Positions 16,719-24,964 of a DNA stretch of 64,000 bases are shown piece after piece; the stretch's first letter is position 1, and the number at the start of each line of letters is the position of its first letter. A model generated the notes under the pieces. It made no database searches, was not told the origin of the DNA, and saw only the letters and a list, made by a program, of their open reading frames with translations. This DNA comes from Phycisphaerales bacterium PN19_bin_20. GTDB taxonomy: Bacteria; Planctomycetota; Phycisphaerae; Phycisphaerales; UBA1924. The translations under genes and the position numbers were made by a program. Location: assembly GCA_021173225.1 (NCBI GenBank), contig JAJOLK010000014.1:1-64000 (forward strand), given 5' to 3'.

Positions 16719-18404
16719 ATGCTCCGATTCATCGCGCCCAAGCTGCCCGGATGGTCGCCCTCGCACGCTTATCTCATGGGCCCTGATGACCTGGCCATTC
16801 CCGCCGAGGTCTCGCTGGACAACGACGTCATCCAGTGCGTCAAACGCGTCGAGGGCGCAGCCGCACTCGCCATCCAATATCCCGCCAGTATTCTGAGCCC
16901 TACGCCAGCCGCCACACCCAACGGCATCCCCCTCGCAAACCCCCACGCAGTCACCGACGGGATGCTCACCCTCCGCACCGCCCTGCTGCCTGACCGCAAA
17001 GCCCCGTACCTGCTGACACTTGAGCTGGCCCGCCACCAAGTCATGCTCATGCTCACCAAGCTTGAGGAATGGGCCCTCTTCGAGACCGCCCCGACCGACC
17101 CCGCGATGGCCAAGGTCGATCACGCCCGCGAGCTTTACACCGCCGCGCTCGTCCTGCTCGGGCGCGTCGGCAGCGGCCGCTTCACCCCCGAAGCCCAGCA
17201 CGCCGCCCAGCTCGCCCTCGCCGCCGCCATCGATGCCGGCGAAGAGCTCGCGCTGCTCAGCGCCCGCGTGCAGCACGCCCGACGCATCAGCGGCGAGCTT
17301 CAATTACTTGCCTCCAAGCCCCCGCCCGACAGCGCCATCACCGACCATGAGGTCAAGCTCGCGCGCAAGCGCCAGGCCGGGTGCGCGGGGGTCATCCTGG
17401 GCCACGCGCCCAAACTGGGCGTCGCCGTCCCCCCCGCGATCTTCTCGCCCGGTCTCTGCGCGGTGGTCGAGTCCGTCGCCGACTTTGTCGCCATCCCGAT
17501 GCGCTGGAGCCAGATGGAGCCTAACGAGGGCCGCTACGCCTTCGCCAACACCGACCGCTGGATCGAGTGGGCCGTCACCAAGGCCAAGCTCCCGGTCGTC
17601 GCCGGGCCGGTGCTTGACTTCGAGGCCGGCAGCGTCCCTGACTTTGTCTACGTCTGGGAGCACGATTACGAAAGCCTCCGCGACGTGGTCATCGAGCACG
17701 TCAAGGCCCTCGTCACGCGCTACCGCCGAACCGTCGACACTTGGACGATCTGCGGCGGGCTTCACATCGGCAGCAACTTCGCCATCAGCTACGAGCAGGC
17801 CGTAGACCTCACGCGCGTCTGCGTCACCATCGTCCGCAAGCTGCACCCCTCTGCGAAAGTGCAAATCGAGATCTCGCAGCCCTGGGGCGAGTACACCGCC
17901 GAGGCCAGCGCCCGCTCCGCCCGCAGCATCCCCCCAGCTATCTACGCCGAGCTGCTCGGGCAGGTCCAGCTTGAGATCGACGCGATCGCGCTGAAGGTCC
18001 AGATGGGCTACCCGCTCCCCGGCCGCAGCACGCGCGACCTGATGAGCTTCAGCAGCCTCCTTGACCGCTTCGCCGCGATGGACAAGCCCGTCGCGCTGAC
18101 CATGCTCGGCGCACCCAGCGCGCCCGTAATCGCTGGCCCGGGCCAGCCCGGCGCAGGTCACTGGCGCGGCCAGTGGTCAGAGACGCAGCAGGCCCAGTGG
18201 GTCGCCCGCGCCGGGGCCATCGCCGCCGGAAAGCCCTACGTCCAGAGCATCTGCTGGCAAGAAATCATCGACTCGCCCCCGCCCAGCTCGCCCCACGGCG
18301 GGCTCCTCACCGCCGCCGGCGTCCCCAAGCCCGGCCTCGCCCAACTCAAAGCCCTCCGCGACGCGCTGCGCTCCAACGCACCGCTCCCCGGCGCACAGCG
18401 CTGA
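16719..18404 (+). CDS. GH10-like (xylanase-fold) protein lacking the catalytic glutamates
   Basis: About 561 residues, no signal peptide. Residues 1-210 hold a helical N-terminal domain I do not recognise. From about 215 the chain follows a GH10 endoxylanase: LGVAVPPAIF, FVAIPMRWSQMEPNEGRYAF (the MKW..TEP step), RWIEWAVTKAKLPVVAGPVL, and a late strand PVALTMLGAPSA. In active GH10 enzymes the acid/base lies in a WDVVNE-like strand; here it is TWTICGGLH. The nucleophile strand (ITELD) is LTMLGAP. Both Glu appear to be missing, so a binding or scaffold role is more likely than hydrolysis. The family link is by eye. Confidence 0.65.
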   Translation: MLRFIAPKLPGWSPSHAYLMGPDDLAIPAEVSLDNDVIQCVKRVEGAAALAIQYPASILSPTPAATPNGIPLANPHAVTDGMLTLRTALLPDRKAPYLLTLELARHQVMLMLTKLEEWALFETAPTDPAMAKVDHARELYTAALVLLGRVGSGRFTPEAQHAAQLALAAAIDAGEELALLSARVQHARRISGELQLLASKPPPDSAITDHEVKLARKRQAGCAGVILGHAPKLGVAVPPAIFSPGLCAVVESVADFVAIPMRWSQMEPNEGRYAFANTDRWIEWAVTKAKLPVVAGPVLDFEAGSVPDFVYVWEHDYESLRDVVIEHVKALVTRYRRTVDTWTICGGLHIGSNFAISYEQAVDLTRVCVTIVRKLHPSAKVQIEISQPWGEYTAEASARSARSIPPAIYAELLGQVQLEIDAIALKVQMGYPLPGRSTRDLMSFSSLLDRFAAMDKPVALTMLGAPSAPVIAGPGQPGAGHWRGQWSETQQAQWVARAGAIAAGKPYVQSICWQEIIDSPPPSSPHGGLLTAAGVPKPGLAQLKALRDALRSNAPLPGAQR

Positions 18405-18437
18405 GCTTGATAAGCCCCTCACCCGAGGCGAGGGAGT

Positions 18438-18457
18438 GGGTCGGGTCGGGTCGGGTC
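18438..18457 (+). repeat. GGGTC x4 with G-quadruplex potential
   Basis: Four GGG tracts separated by TC lie between the convergent GH10-like and beta-CASP genes. A short CCTC-ACCC-GAGG hairpin lies just upstream (about 18417-18426). It may mark transcription ends of both genes. Confidence 0.6.
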
Positions 18458-18477
18458 GAATGTTCTAACAGTGGGCC

Positions 18478-19962
18478 TCACACCTCCACCACCGCCCCAT
18501 ACCCCGGCAGCTCGCACGCCACGCCCAGCCGCTCGCGCAGCACGCCCGCTAACGCCATACGCGGGCCGCGCTCGCCGTGCGTCAGCATCACCCGCGGCTG
18601 CGCCCTTACCGCGCCCGCGCCAGACCCTCCCGTGACAGCCGCGCCAGCACTTATTGCGTCGTCGCCGCACTGCCCCAGCACCTCCTGCGCCCACTTCACC
18701 AGCACGCTCTGACCGCCGTGCGCGCTAAAGCCGCCCATCGTGTGCACCTGCGCCCGAACTTCAACGCCCTGGCCCATGATCCGCACGAACTTCTCCCGGT
18801 CCACCAGCCGGCGCCCCAGCGTCCCGTGCGCCTGGTACCCCGCGATCACCACGTGCGTCCGCGCGTCAGACAAGTGGTGCAGCAGGTGGTGCACAATCCG
18901 CCCGCCCGTGCACATGCCCGCACCGGCAATCACCACCGCGCAGCCCTTCATCGTGTTGACCACCTGGCTCTCCTGCCCCGTCCGCAGCATCCGCAGCCCC
19001 GGAAACCGCAGTGGCCGGTGCCCCTCGCGCATCAGCGCACGAGACTCTTTGTCAAAGAAGCTCGCGTCCATCTCGTACAGCTTCGTCGCCTCGATGCCCA
19101 GCGGCGTATCCACCAGCACCGCCAGCCCATTGGGCAGCCGCCCCGCCTCTTGAAGCCGTGCAAAGTGGTAGATCAGCGTCTGAGTGCGCCCAACCGCAAA
19201 GCTCGGGATCAGCACCTTGCCACCCTCGGCCCACGCGCGGCTCACCACCTCCACCAGCTCATCAATTGTCGCGTCAATAGGCTTGTGGTCGCGGTCGCCG
19301 TACGTGCTTTCGAGCACCACCACGTCTGCCCCGCCCGGCCCAATCGACGGCGCAATCGGGTCTCGCAAAATCGGCGTGCCCGGGTTGCCGATGTCTCCGC
19401 TAAACACCAGCCGCGCCGTCCGTCCGCCCTCATTTGCCGTCACCACCACGCTGGCGCTACCGATGATGTGCCCGCTATCCACAAACCGCACGCTCACCCC
19501 CGGCGCGACCCGCTGATCCTGCTCCAGCGCCACCGGACGCATCTGACGCACCAGCCGCGCCACATCCTGCTCCACAAACAGCGGCTCGCAGAACCGCCCC
19601 GGCGGGCACCCGCGCTCGCCGCGCGCCCGCGCTCGCCGACGCACGTCCGCCGCCTGCAGCTCCGCGGCGTCACGCAGCAACAGGTCCGTGAGCGGCACGG
19701 TGGGTCGCGAGCTCCACACCGGCCCGCCGAACCCCTCGCGCACCACAATTGGCAACCGCCCCGTGTGGTCCAGGTGCGCGTGCGTCACCACCATCGCGTC
19801 CAGCGACCGCGGATCAAACGGCAGCGCCCGCGCATTGCGCACCAAGTCACCCGCCGACCCCTGAAACAGCCCGCAGTCAATCAGCACCCGCGCACCACCC
19901 GCCTCAAGCAGATAGCACGAGCCCGTGACTTCCCCCGCCGCGCCAAAGAACGAGAGCTTCAT
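18478..19962 (-). CDS. Metallo-beta-lactamase/beta-CASP RNA-processing nuclease
   Basis: About 494 residues from ATG 19962 (MKLSFFGAAGEVTGSCYLL). Motif 2 THAHLDHTGRLP, then DSGHIIGSASVVV, FSGDIGNPG and, in the beta-CASP and RMMBL part, VVLESTYGDRDH, VLIPSFAVGRTQ, ITGAGMCTGGR-like sequence and GFSAHGGQ. This is the two-zinc hydrolase set of the YSH1/TTHA0252 type, which cuts RNA. One insertion near residues 95-130 is Arg/Ala-rich. The target is probably mRNA or rRNA; neighbours do not narrow it. A start at 20004 is possible but less family-like. Confidence 0.92.
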   Translation of the reverse strand: MKLSFFGAAGEVTGSCYLLEAGGARVLIDCGLFQGSAGDLVRNARALPFDPRSLDAMVVTHAHLDHTGRLPIVVREGFGGPVWSSRPTVPLTDLLLRDAAELQAADVRRRARARGERGCPPGRFCEPLFVEQDVARLVRQMRPVALEQDQRVAPGVSVRFVDSGHIIGSASVVVTANEGGRTARLVFSGDIGNPGTPILRDPIAPSIGPGGADVVVLESTYGDRDHKPIDATIDELVEVVSRAWAEGGKVLIPSFAVGRTQTLIYHFARLQEAGRLPNGLAVLVDTPLGIEATKLYEMDASFFDKESRALMREGHRPLRFPGLRMLRTGQESQVVNTMKGCAVVIAGAGMCTGGRIVHHLLHHLSDARTHVVIAGYQAHGTLGRRLVDREKFVRIMGQGVEVRAQVHTMGGFSAHGGQSVLVKWAQEVLGQCGDDAISAGAAVTGGSGAGAVRAQPRVMLTHGERGPRMALAGVLRERLGVACELPGYGAVVEV

Positions 19963-20114
19963 ACGCGCAGCATAACCCCAACGCAGGTGCTGAAACACCA
20001 CCAAACTGGCCCGCCGAATCGCTCAGACTCCAAGCACCCCAGCCCCTTGCCCCACCACCCCGCACCCACCTACACTCACCCCCTTGCGGACGCTCCCCCG
20101 GGCCTTCAAAAGCC

Positions 20115-20147
20115 GGGCGAGGCAGGTTCAAACGAACCCGCTCGCCC
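20115..20147 (+). promoter_or_regulatory. Leader hairpin upstream of rplU
   Basis: A 7-bp stem (GGGCGAG / CTCGCCC) and a 5-bp stem (GGTTC / GAACC) with a four-base AAAC loop stack into one hairpin. A second weaker stem-loop (CCCGG...GCCGGG) precedes it at about 20096-20117 and shares bases with the first, so the two are mutually exclusive. The rplU GGAG ribosome site (20167-20170) follows. This layout suggests ribosomal-protein autoregulation or a transcription-terminating leader, but neither is proven. Confidence 0.55.
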
Positions 20148-20177
20148 CCCCGGCCGCTCCCAAGCTGGAGTTCGTCC

Positions 20178-20504
20178 ATGTACGCAATCATCGAAGAAGG
20201 CGGCGGTCAGCGCAAGGTTGAGAACGGCGACATCGTCCTGATCGACCTCATCAAAGAAGGCCAAGCCGTCGTCGGCAGCTCGATCGCCTTCGACCGCGTC
20301 CTGCTGCTCAGCGGCGAGGGCGTCACCCTCAAGCTCGGCCAGCCCTACGTCGTCGGCGCCAGCGTCACCGCTGAGGTCATCGTCCCTGAGTTCAAGGGCG
20401 AGAAGCTCTTCATCCAGAAGTTCCGCCGCCGCAAGGCCTTCGATAAGAAGACCGGCCACCGCCAGCGCTACACCCAAGTCAAGATCACCGGCATCACTGG
20501 CTGA
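20178..20504 (+). CDS. rplU: 50S ribosomal protein L21
   Basis: About 108 residues, standard L21 length: MYAIIEEGGGQRKVENGD at the start and FKKTGHRQ-like KKTGHRQRYTQVKITGI at the end. A GGAG site lies 7 bases before ATG 20178. L21 binds 23S rRNA in the large subunit. In most bacteria rplU is followed by rpmA (L27); here the downstream gene is a lipoprotein on the other strand, so rpmA must be elsewhere. Confidence 0.98.
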   Translation: MYAIIEEGGGQRKVENGDIVLIDLIKEGQAVVGSSIAFDRVLLLSGEGVTLKLGQPYVVGASVTAEVIVPEFKGEKLFIQKFRRRKAFDKKTGHRQRYTQVKITGITG

Positions 20505-20566
20505 GATCCGCGGCCCGCTCCGGCGCTTTTCAGCGCTTGCGAGTACATCCAACCGCAAGCCTTCCG

Positions 20567-20592
20567 GGGCGGGTTCAACAACCCGCCCTTTT
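20567..20592 (+). terminator. Rho-independent terminator after rplU
   Basis: A perfect 9-bp stem GGGCGGGTT / AACCCGCCC with a CAAC loop is followed by TTTT. It lies 62 bp after the rplU stop and just before the convergent lipoprotein gene's end. Confidence 0.85.
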
Positions 20593-20630
20593 CATTGCAC
20601 GCTGAACTCACGCGGTAGATCACAAAGCCA

Positions 20631-21296
20631 TCACCGAACCGCGGAACCAATCCGCGCCGGCAGCCGCCACGCCCCGCGCAGCTCCTCGCGCACGCCCGGC
20701 ACGCCCCGCACGCGGCTCGCCACGCCCACCCCCGTCACGCCCACCCCCGTCACGCCCACCCCCGTCACGCTGGTACCACCCTCGACGCGCCAAGCCGCGC
20801 TCGGTGCGCCCTGAAACCAGACTACTTCCACCTCAGCACCAGCCCAAGACGTCGGCACGCTGCGCCGCAGCACATAGGTCCGCGTCACCGCGTCCCAGCT
20901 CGCCGCGTTGGCCGCCGGATCGGTCAGATCAAGCCACCACTGGCCCACGTCATCCCCGTCAGGATCGATCACCACCCCCAGCACGCCCGGCCACTTAACA
21001 CCCTGGCTCCCCGCGTCCAGCAGCTCTACATGCACAATCAGCGTCGCAGAAGCACGACCCAACGCGCCCCGCCCCGCGCCATCGTCACCGGCCGCCTCCC
21101 AGCGGCTTAGCGGATGAACACGCACAGAGCGCGGGCGAAAGCCCTCAACCACCCGCTCGCCCGCTGGCAGCACCACGGCCTGCGCACCAGCCTCGTCCAT
21201 GCCCATCACCACGCGTCCAACCTTCGGCGCACAACCTCCCGTCAACACGCCAAGCACCAACGGCACTAAGAGTGCCGACACCACGCGCACGCGCAC
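20631..21296 (-). CDS. Putative lipoprotein of unknown function
   Basis: From GTG 21296 the product is about 221 residues with a lipoprotein signal peptide (RVVSALLVPLVLGVL) and the lipobox LTGGC. A longer frame opens with TTG at 21416, touching the upstream stop, but would bury the signal peptide. The body has a WPGVLGVVIDPDGDDVGQWW strand and a YVLRRSVPTSW segment but no motif I can name. The C-terminus contains a TGVGV repeat x3 from a 15-bp tandem repeat (20721-20770). It is probably anchored in a membrane outside the cytoplasm. Confidence 0.6.
   Translation of the reverse strand: MRVRVVSALLVPLVLGVLTGGCAPKVGRVVMGMDEAGAQAVVLPAGERVVEGFRPRSVRVHPLSRWEAAGDDGAGRGALGRASATLIVHVELLDAGSQGVKWPGVLGVVIDPDGDDVGQWWLDLTDPAANAASWDAVTRTYVLRRSVPTSWAGAEVEVVWFQGAPSAAWRVEGGTSVTGVGVTGVGVTGVGVASRVRGVPGVREELRGAWRLPARIGSAVR
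20721..20770 (-). repeat. 15-bp in-frame tandem repeat in the lipoprotein gene
   Basis: Three copies of CACGCCCACCCCCGT on the plus strand, encoding TGVGV on the minus strand, followed by a partial fourth. Confidence 0.85.
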
Positions 21297-21412
21297 GCAA
21301 TGCCCACGCGCTCGCGCCGCGCACCACGGCCCCCGCAGATTAAAACGTTTGCACCTCAAGAGTTCAGCGTAGACCCCGCCACGCCATCGCTGCCGACCGC
21401 TCACGCGATAGC

Positions 21413-22375
21413 TCAAATCACGTCCCCAAAGTACCGTGACCGCGTGGCCAGCTCGGGCTCGTCGGTCAGCGTGTACAAGCGGTTGACCTCCAGCAAGCCG
21501 ACGAGCTGGTAGGGCATGCCCTTCATGTACGCCGTCAGCTCGTTGTCCTGCCCGCGTGTGTTGTCCTCGACAATCAGCACGCGCGGGCGCCAGCGCTTCA
21601 GGTCAAACCCGTCCAGCACGTCCAGCTCGGTGCCCTCGACGTCGATCACCGCAAGGTCGACCCGCGCCGGCGCGCCGCCGGGGTGCGAGTCAAGCAGCGC
21701 GTTCAGGCTCGTCAGCGGCACCTCAACCGCGCTGGCGTTGTCCACCCCCTGTCCCAGCATCGGACGGTGCGCACCCGTGTACGAGAACATCCCATCCAGC
21801 GGGTCGGCCGTCGTCCGCAGCGTCGTCGTCCCCGCGCTGCCAGCGCGCCCCAGCGCCGCGTGCACGACCCGCGCCTCAGGCCGCGCCCGTCGGCACGCCG
21901 CGGCCTTCTCGGGCAGCGGCTCAACCAACAGCCCATCCCAACCCATCGCGTCAAACGCATAGCTCACGCTGAAGTGCTCGCCGTTAAACGCCCCGGCCTC
22001 GATATAGAACCCGCGCGTCTGCGGGCCCAGCATCTCCCAGGCCGTCACGTCCTCGCCGAACTGACTGCGGAACTCGATCACCCTTCGCGCCCGCTTGCCC
22101 TGCACGTCAAGCACATGGGCCGCAAACGCCGCGTACGCAAAACGCCTGGTCCGCATCCCGCCCCAGTATTGCATCGACTGCGCTGCGTTGAGCTTCTCGA
22201 CCAGCCTTTGCAGGTCCGCTCGCCACGGCGCGGACCCGCCTCCACCACCACCAGCACGACCACCGCCACCAGCAGGTCCGCCACTTCCAGCGACTCCGCC
22301 ACTTGATTCGTACATCCCGTCGCTCACGCCGCACCCTCCCGCCGGACGCCCCGGCATGAACTTCATCAACCACAC
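21413..22375 (-). CDS. FkbM-family methyltransferase
   Basis: Up to 320 residues; starts at 22375, 22366, 22357 and 22315 are all possible and none has a convincing ribosome site. The first 45 residues are Gly-rich. The SAM-binding core starts with FYIEAGAFNGEHFSVSYAF (motif I), then WDGLLVEPLP, VVHAALG, and the FkbM-typical LAVIDVEGTELDVLDG and RVLIVEDN. The family transfers methyl groups to sugars or antibiotics. It lies between accC and a lipoprotein gene on the same strand; target unknown. Confidence 0.82.
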   Translation of the reverse strand: MWLMKFMPGRPAGGCGVSDGMYESSGGVAGSGGPAGGGGRAGGGGGGSAPWRADLQRLVEKLNAAQSMQYWGGMRTRRFAYAAFAAHVLDVQGKRARRVIEFRSQFGEDVTAWEMLGPQTRGFYIEAGAFNGEHFSVSYAFDAMGWDGLLVEPLPEKAAACRRARPEARVVHAALGRAGSAGTTTLRTTADPLDGMFSYTGAHRPMLGQGVDNASAVEVPLTSLNALLDSHPGGAPARVDLAVIDVEGTELDVLDGFDLKRWRPRVLIVEDNTRGQDNELTAYMKGMPYQLVGLLEVNRLYTLTDEPELATRSRYFGDVI

Positions 22376-22404
22376 CGCGCCCCGCTCCAGTCACCACCGC
22401 CACC

Positions 22405-23760
22405 TCAAGTCTGCGGCGAGCTCTTCAGCAGCCGCTCCAAGTAGTGAATGTCCACGCCACCCTTGCGGAAGTCGGCGTTCTCCATCAGCCGCTGGTGCAG
22501 CGGGATTGTCGTCTTGATCGGCCCGACCACAAACTCGCGCAGCGCCCGCGCCGTCCGGTCCATGCACGCCTCGCGCGTGTCCGCGTGCACGATCAGCTTC
22601 GCCACCATGCTGTCGTAATACTTCGGCACCACATACCCCGGCTGAACGTGCGTGTCGATCCGCACCCCAGGCCCGCCCGCCACGCCCCACTGCTCGATCC
22701 TCCCCGGCTGCGGCATAAAGCCCCGCGCCGGGTCCTCAGCGTTGATCCGGCACTCTATCGCGTGCCCGCGCACATGAATATCGCCCTGCTTGTACGCCAG
22801 CTTCTCACCCGCCGCCACGCGGATCATCGCCTTGACGATGTCAACACCCGTGATCTCCTCGGTCACCGGGTGCTCAACCTGCACACGCGTGTTGACCTCC
22901 AGCATGAAGAAGTTGTGCTTCTCGTCCATCAAAAACTCGCACGTCGCCGCCCCGTGGTACTTCGCAAGCTTGATCAGCCGCACCGCCGACTCGCACGTGG
23001 GCCTGATCTGCTCGCGCGTCAGCCCAGGGCTCGGCGCCTCCTCAATCAGCTTCTGATGCCGGCGCTGCAATGAGCAGTTGCGCTCCCACAGGTGGATCGC
23101 GTTGCCATACTTGTCGCCGATGACCTGCACCTCAACGTGCTGGGCGTGCTCGAGATACTTCTCGATGAACACCGCCCCGTTGCCAAACGCCGCCTGCGCC
23201 TCGGTGCTCGCGGCCTGCAGGTTGCTCCGCAGGCTCATCTCGTTGTGGCACACGCGCATCCCGCGACCGCCGCCGCCGGCGCTGGCCTTGATGATCACCG
23301 GGTACCCGATCTTGTCGGCAACCTTCACCGCCTCCTCCGGGTCCTCCACCGCGCCCTCGCTGCCCGGGAAGACCGGCACCCCCGCCTCCTTCGCCGCCAG
23401 CTTGCAACTCACCTTGTCGCCCAGCCGCGCCATCGCCTCGGGCGTCGGCCCGATGAACTCGATCTTCACATCACGGCACGCCTGCGCAAACTCCGCCCGC
23501 TCGCTTAAAAACCCGTACCCGGGGTGGATCGCGTCCACGTCCGCTACCTCCGCCGCCGCGATCAGACGGCTGATGTTCAGGTAGCTGTCCTTCGCCGGCC
23601 CGGGGCCGATGCAGATCGAGCGGTCCGCAAGCTTCAAATACGGCGCGTCGCGGTCCGCCTCGCTGTACACACAAACAGCCTCCACCCCCAGCTCACGGCA
23701 GGCGCGAACGATGCGAAGGGCGATCTCACCACGGTTTGCGATCAGTATGCGATTGAACAT
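22405..23760 (-). CDS. accC: Biotin carboxylase subunit of acetyl-CoA carboxylase
   Basis: About 451 residues from ATG 23760, the standard AccC length. It carboxylates biotin on AccB with ATP and bicarbonate, the first step of fatty-acid synthesis. Seen: MFNRILIANRGEIALRIVRA, the ATP-grasp Gly loop KASAGGGGRGMR, EKYLEHAQHVEVQVIGD, the ERNCSLQRRHQKLIEEAPSP stretch and FLEVN-type FMLEVNTRVQVEHPVTE. In most genomes it directly follows accB; here a four-helix-bundle gene and structured repeats separate them. Confidence 0.97.
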   Translation of the reverse strand: MFNRILIANRGEIALRIVRACRELGVEAVCVYSEADRDAPYLKLADRSICIGPGPAKDSYLNISRLIAAAEVADVDAIHPGYGFLSERAEFAQACRDVKIEFIGPTPEAMARLGDKVSCKLAAKEAGVPVFPGSEGAVEDPEEAVKVADKIGYPVIIKASAGGGGRGMRVCHNEMSLRSNLQAASTEAQAAFGNGAVFIEKYLEHAQHVEVQVIGDKYGNAIHLWERNCSLQRRHQKLIEEAPSPGLTREQIRPTCESAVRLIKLAKYHGAATCEFLMDEKHNFFMLEVNTRVQVEHPVTEEITGVDIVKAMIRVAAGEKLAYKQGDIHVRGHAIECRINAEDPARGFMPQPGRIEQWGVAGGPGVRIDTHVQPGYVVPKYYDSMVAKLIVHADTREACMDRTARALREFVVGPIKTTIPLHQRLMENADFRKGGVDIHYLERLLKSSPQT

Positions 23761-23869
23761 AGAAACTCAGGAAACAAGGGGTCAAGGAATCAAGGGAATA
23801 AGCAAGCAAGAGATCAAGAAATTAAGCGAACATAAGATCAAGACAACGAGGTACAGCAAGCAGTCCGGT
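23761..23869. repeat. Low-GC (C)TTGATT-rich degenerate repeat between accC and the four-helix gene
   Basis: About 110 bp much richer in A/T than its surroundings. On the minus strand it reads as an irregular series of CTTGA and CCTTG-type units (such as CCCTTGATTCCTTGACCCC). It contains no ORF and looks like part of an inserted element. Confidence 0.6.
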
Positions 23870-24268
23870 TCATACGTGCCAAGTCACGGGTCGGCGCATC
23901 TCCAATGACCCGATCAGCCCAGCGGGCACCCGCTCACACTCGCGGCCCGCTTTGACAAGCTCTTCATGGCTTTCGTTCGAGACATAGCCCAAGTCCCGCG
24001 CGAAGCTCAGTTTGGTGTCAATTTCGTCCAGGCTGCCACGCGCCGGCTTCAGGCATCGCACGCAATCAGGTCGCCCGCTGCGGCCGTAGCCCTCGGCGAT
24101 GTTCGAGGCGATCAACTCGACGCCCTGCCGCAGCTGGCTCGAACGGCCAAATCGCTCCTTAGCTGGAAAGAGCGCAGCCGCTCGATAGACGCTCATGCCA
24201 AGCTCGTAATCCAACCTCCACGCGACCAGATCGCGGAACGTGCTGACTGATTTGCGCACCTGCGTCAT
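23870..24268 (-). CDS. Four-helix-bundle (23S rRNA intervening-sequence-type) protein
   Basis: About 132 residues from ATG 24268 (an in-frame ATG at 24286 adds six). Family marks: FRDLVAWRLDYELGMSVYRA, FPAKERFGRSSQLRQ, IASNIAEGYGRSGR and ARGSLDEIDTKLSFARDLGY. These proteins are encoded in rRNA intervening sequences and, widely, as free genes; the fold is a pentameric four-helix bundle and its function is unknown. Its position between accB and accC, with AT-rich DNA on one side and palindromes on the other, marks it as an insertion. Confidence 0.9.
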   Translation of the reverse strand: MTQVRKSVSTFRDLVAWRLDYELGMSVYRAAALFPAKERFGRSSQLRQGVELIASNIAEGYGRSGRPDCVRCLKPARGSLDEIDTKLSFARDLGYVSNESHEELVKAGRECERVPAGLIGSLEMRRPVTWHV

Positions 24269-24295
24269 GTGAACGCCTCCGCTCAATCACATCCG

Positions 24296-24360
24296 CCGCC
24301 TGCCCTTTGACAGGCGGGTTGCCAACCGGCGCGCCTCTCGGAGGGCGGGTTTCCAAACCG
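24296..24360. repeat. Cluster of palindromes between accB and the four-helix gene
   Basis: Three adjacent stem-loops: CCGCCTG/CAGGCGG (24296-24317), GGTT-GCC-AACC within GGCGGGTTGCCAACC (24313-24327) and GGTTT-CC-AAACC within GGGCGGGTTTCCAAACC (24343-24359). The first two overlap and are alternatives. The last two share the GGCGGGTT core seen in hairpins at 9898 and 20567, as in a REP-like element. They sit just downstream of accB and could end its transcript. Confidence 0.6.
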
Positions 24361-24379
24361 ACTCTTCCCTCTGCCCCCC

Positions 24380-24856
24380 TCATGGCCGAATCATGAACAG
24401 CTTCTGGCCATACTCCACCGACTGACCGCTCTGCACCAAGATCCGCTCCACCGTCCCGCTGCTCTCGGCCTTGATCTCGTTGAAGACCTTCATCGCCTCC
24501 ACCAGGCACACCGTCGTCCCCGCGCTTACCTTGGTCCCGACGTTCACAAACACCGGCGTGTCCGGGTTCGGCGCCGCGTAGAACGTCCCGACCATCGGGC
24601 TCAGCACCGCCACCAAGCCCGCGTCGCTATCAGCCGCCGCCGCCGCCATCGCCGCACCAGCCGCACCCGCACCACCAGCCGCCGCGGCCACCGGCACCGC
24701 CGATGGCATCGCCACCGGTGCCGTGCTCGCCACCGGCGCGCCACCCAACCCACGCTTGACCTGCACCGTCTCGGCCTGGTCCTGCAGGTTCAGCTCGCTC
24801 AGGTCGTTCTCGACCATCAGCTTGACCAGTTCCTTCAGCTTGCGGATGTCGATCAT
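24380..24856 (-). CDS. accB: Biotin carboxyl carrier protein of acetyl-CoA carboxylase
   Basis: About 158 residues from ATG 24856. N-terminal MIDIRKLKELVKLMVENDLS, a flexible Ala/Pro/Gly linker (residues 40-80), then the biotinyl domain with PMVGTFYAAPNPDTP and biotin lysine K123 in EAMKVFNEI, closing with GQKLFMIRP. It carries biotin between AccC and the carboxyltransferase. Gene order on this strand is accB, four-helix gene, accC. Confidence 0.96.
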   Translation of the reverse strand: MIDIRKLKELVKLMVENDLSELNLQDQAETVQVKRGLGGAPVASTAPVAMPSAVPVAAAAGGAGAAGAAMAAAAADSDAGLVAVLSPMVGTFYAAPNPDTPVFVNVGTKVSAGTTVCLVEAMKVFNEIKAESSGTVERILVQSGQSVEYGQKLFMIRP

Positions 24857-24964
24857 CGCTTGTTCCCTCGCGCCCCGCTCAGGCGGGGCCTACAGCCAAC
24901 CAACCCTATTACCCCACGAATCAAAGCTTGCGCCTCCGCGCCCACAAGTGAAACGCCGCCGGGC

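Noticed and set aside
18577-20241. 554-residue plus-strand frame opposite the beta-CASP gene
   Set aside because: His/Arg/Pro-rich antisense translation of a well-supported nuclease gene; it also runs across rplU.
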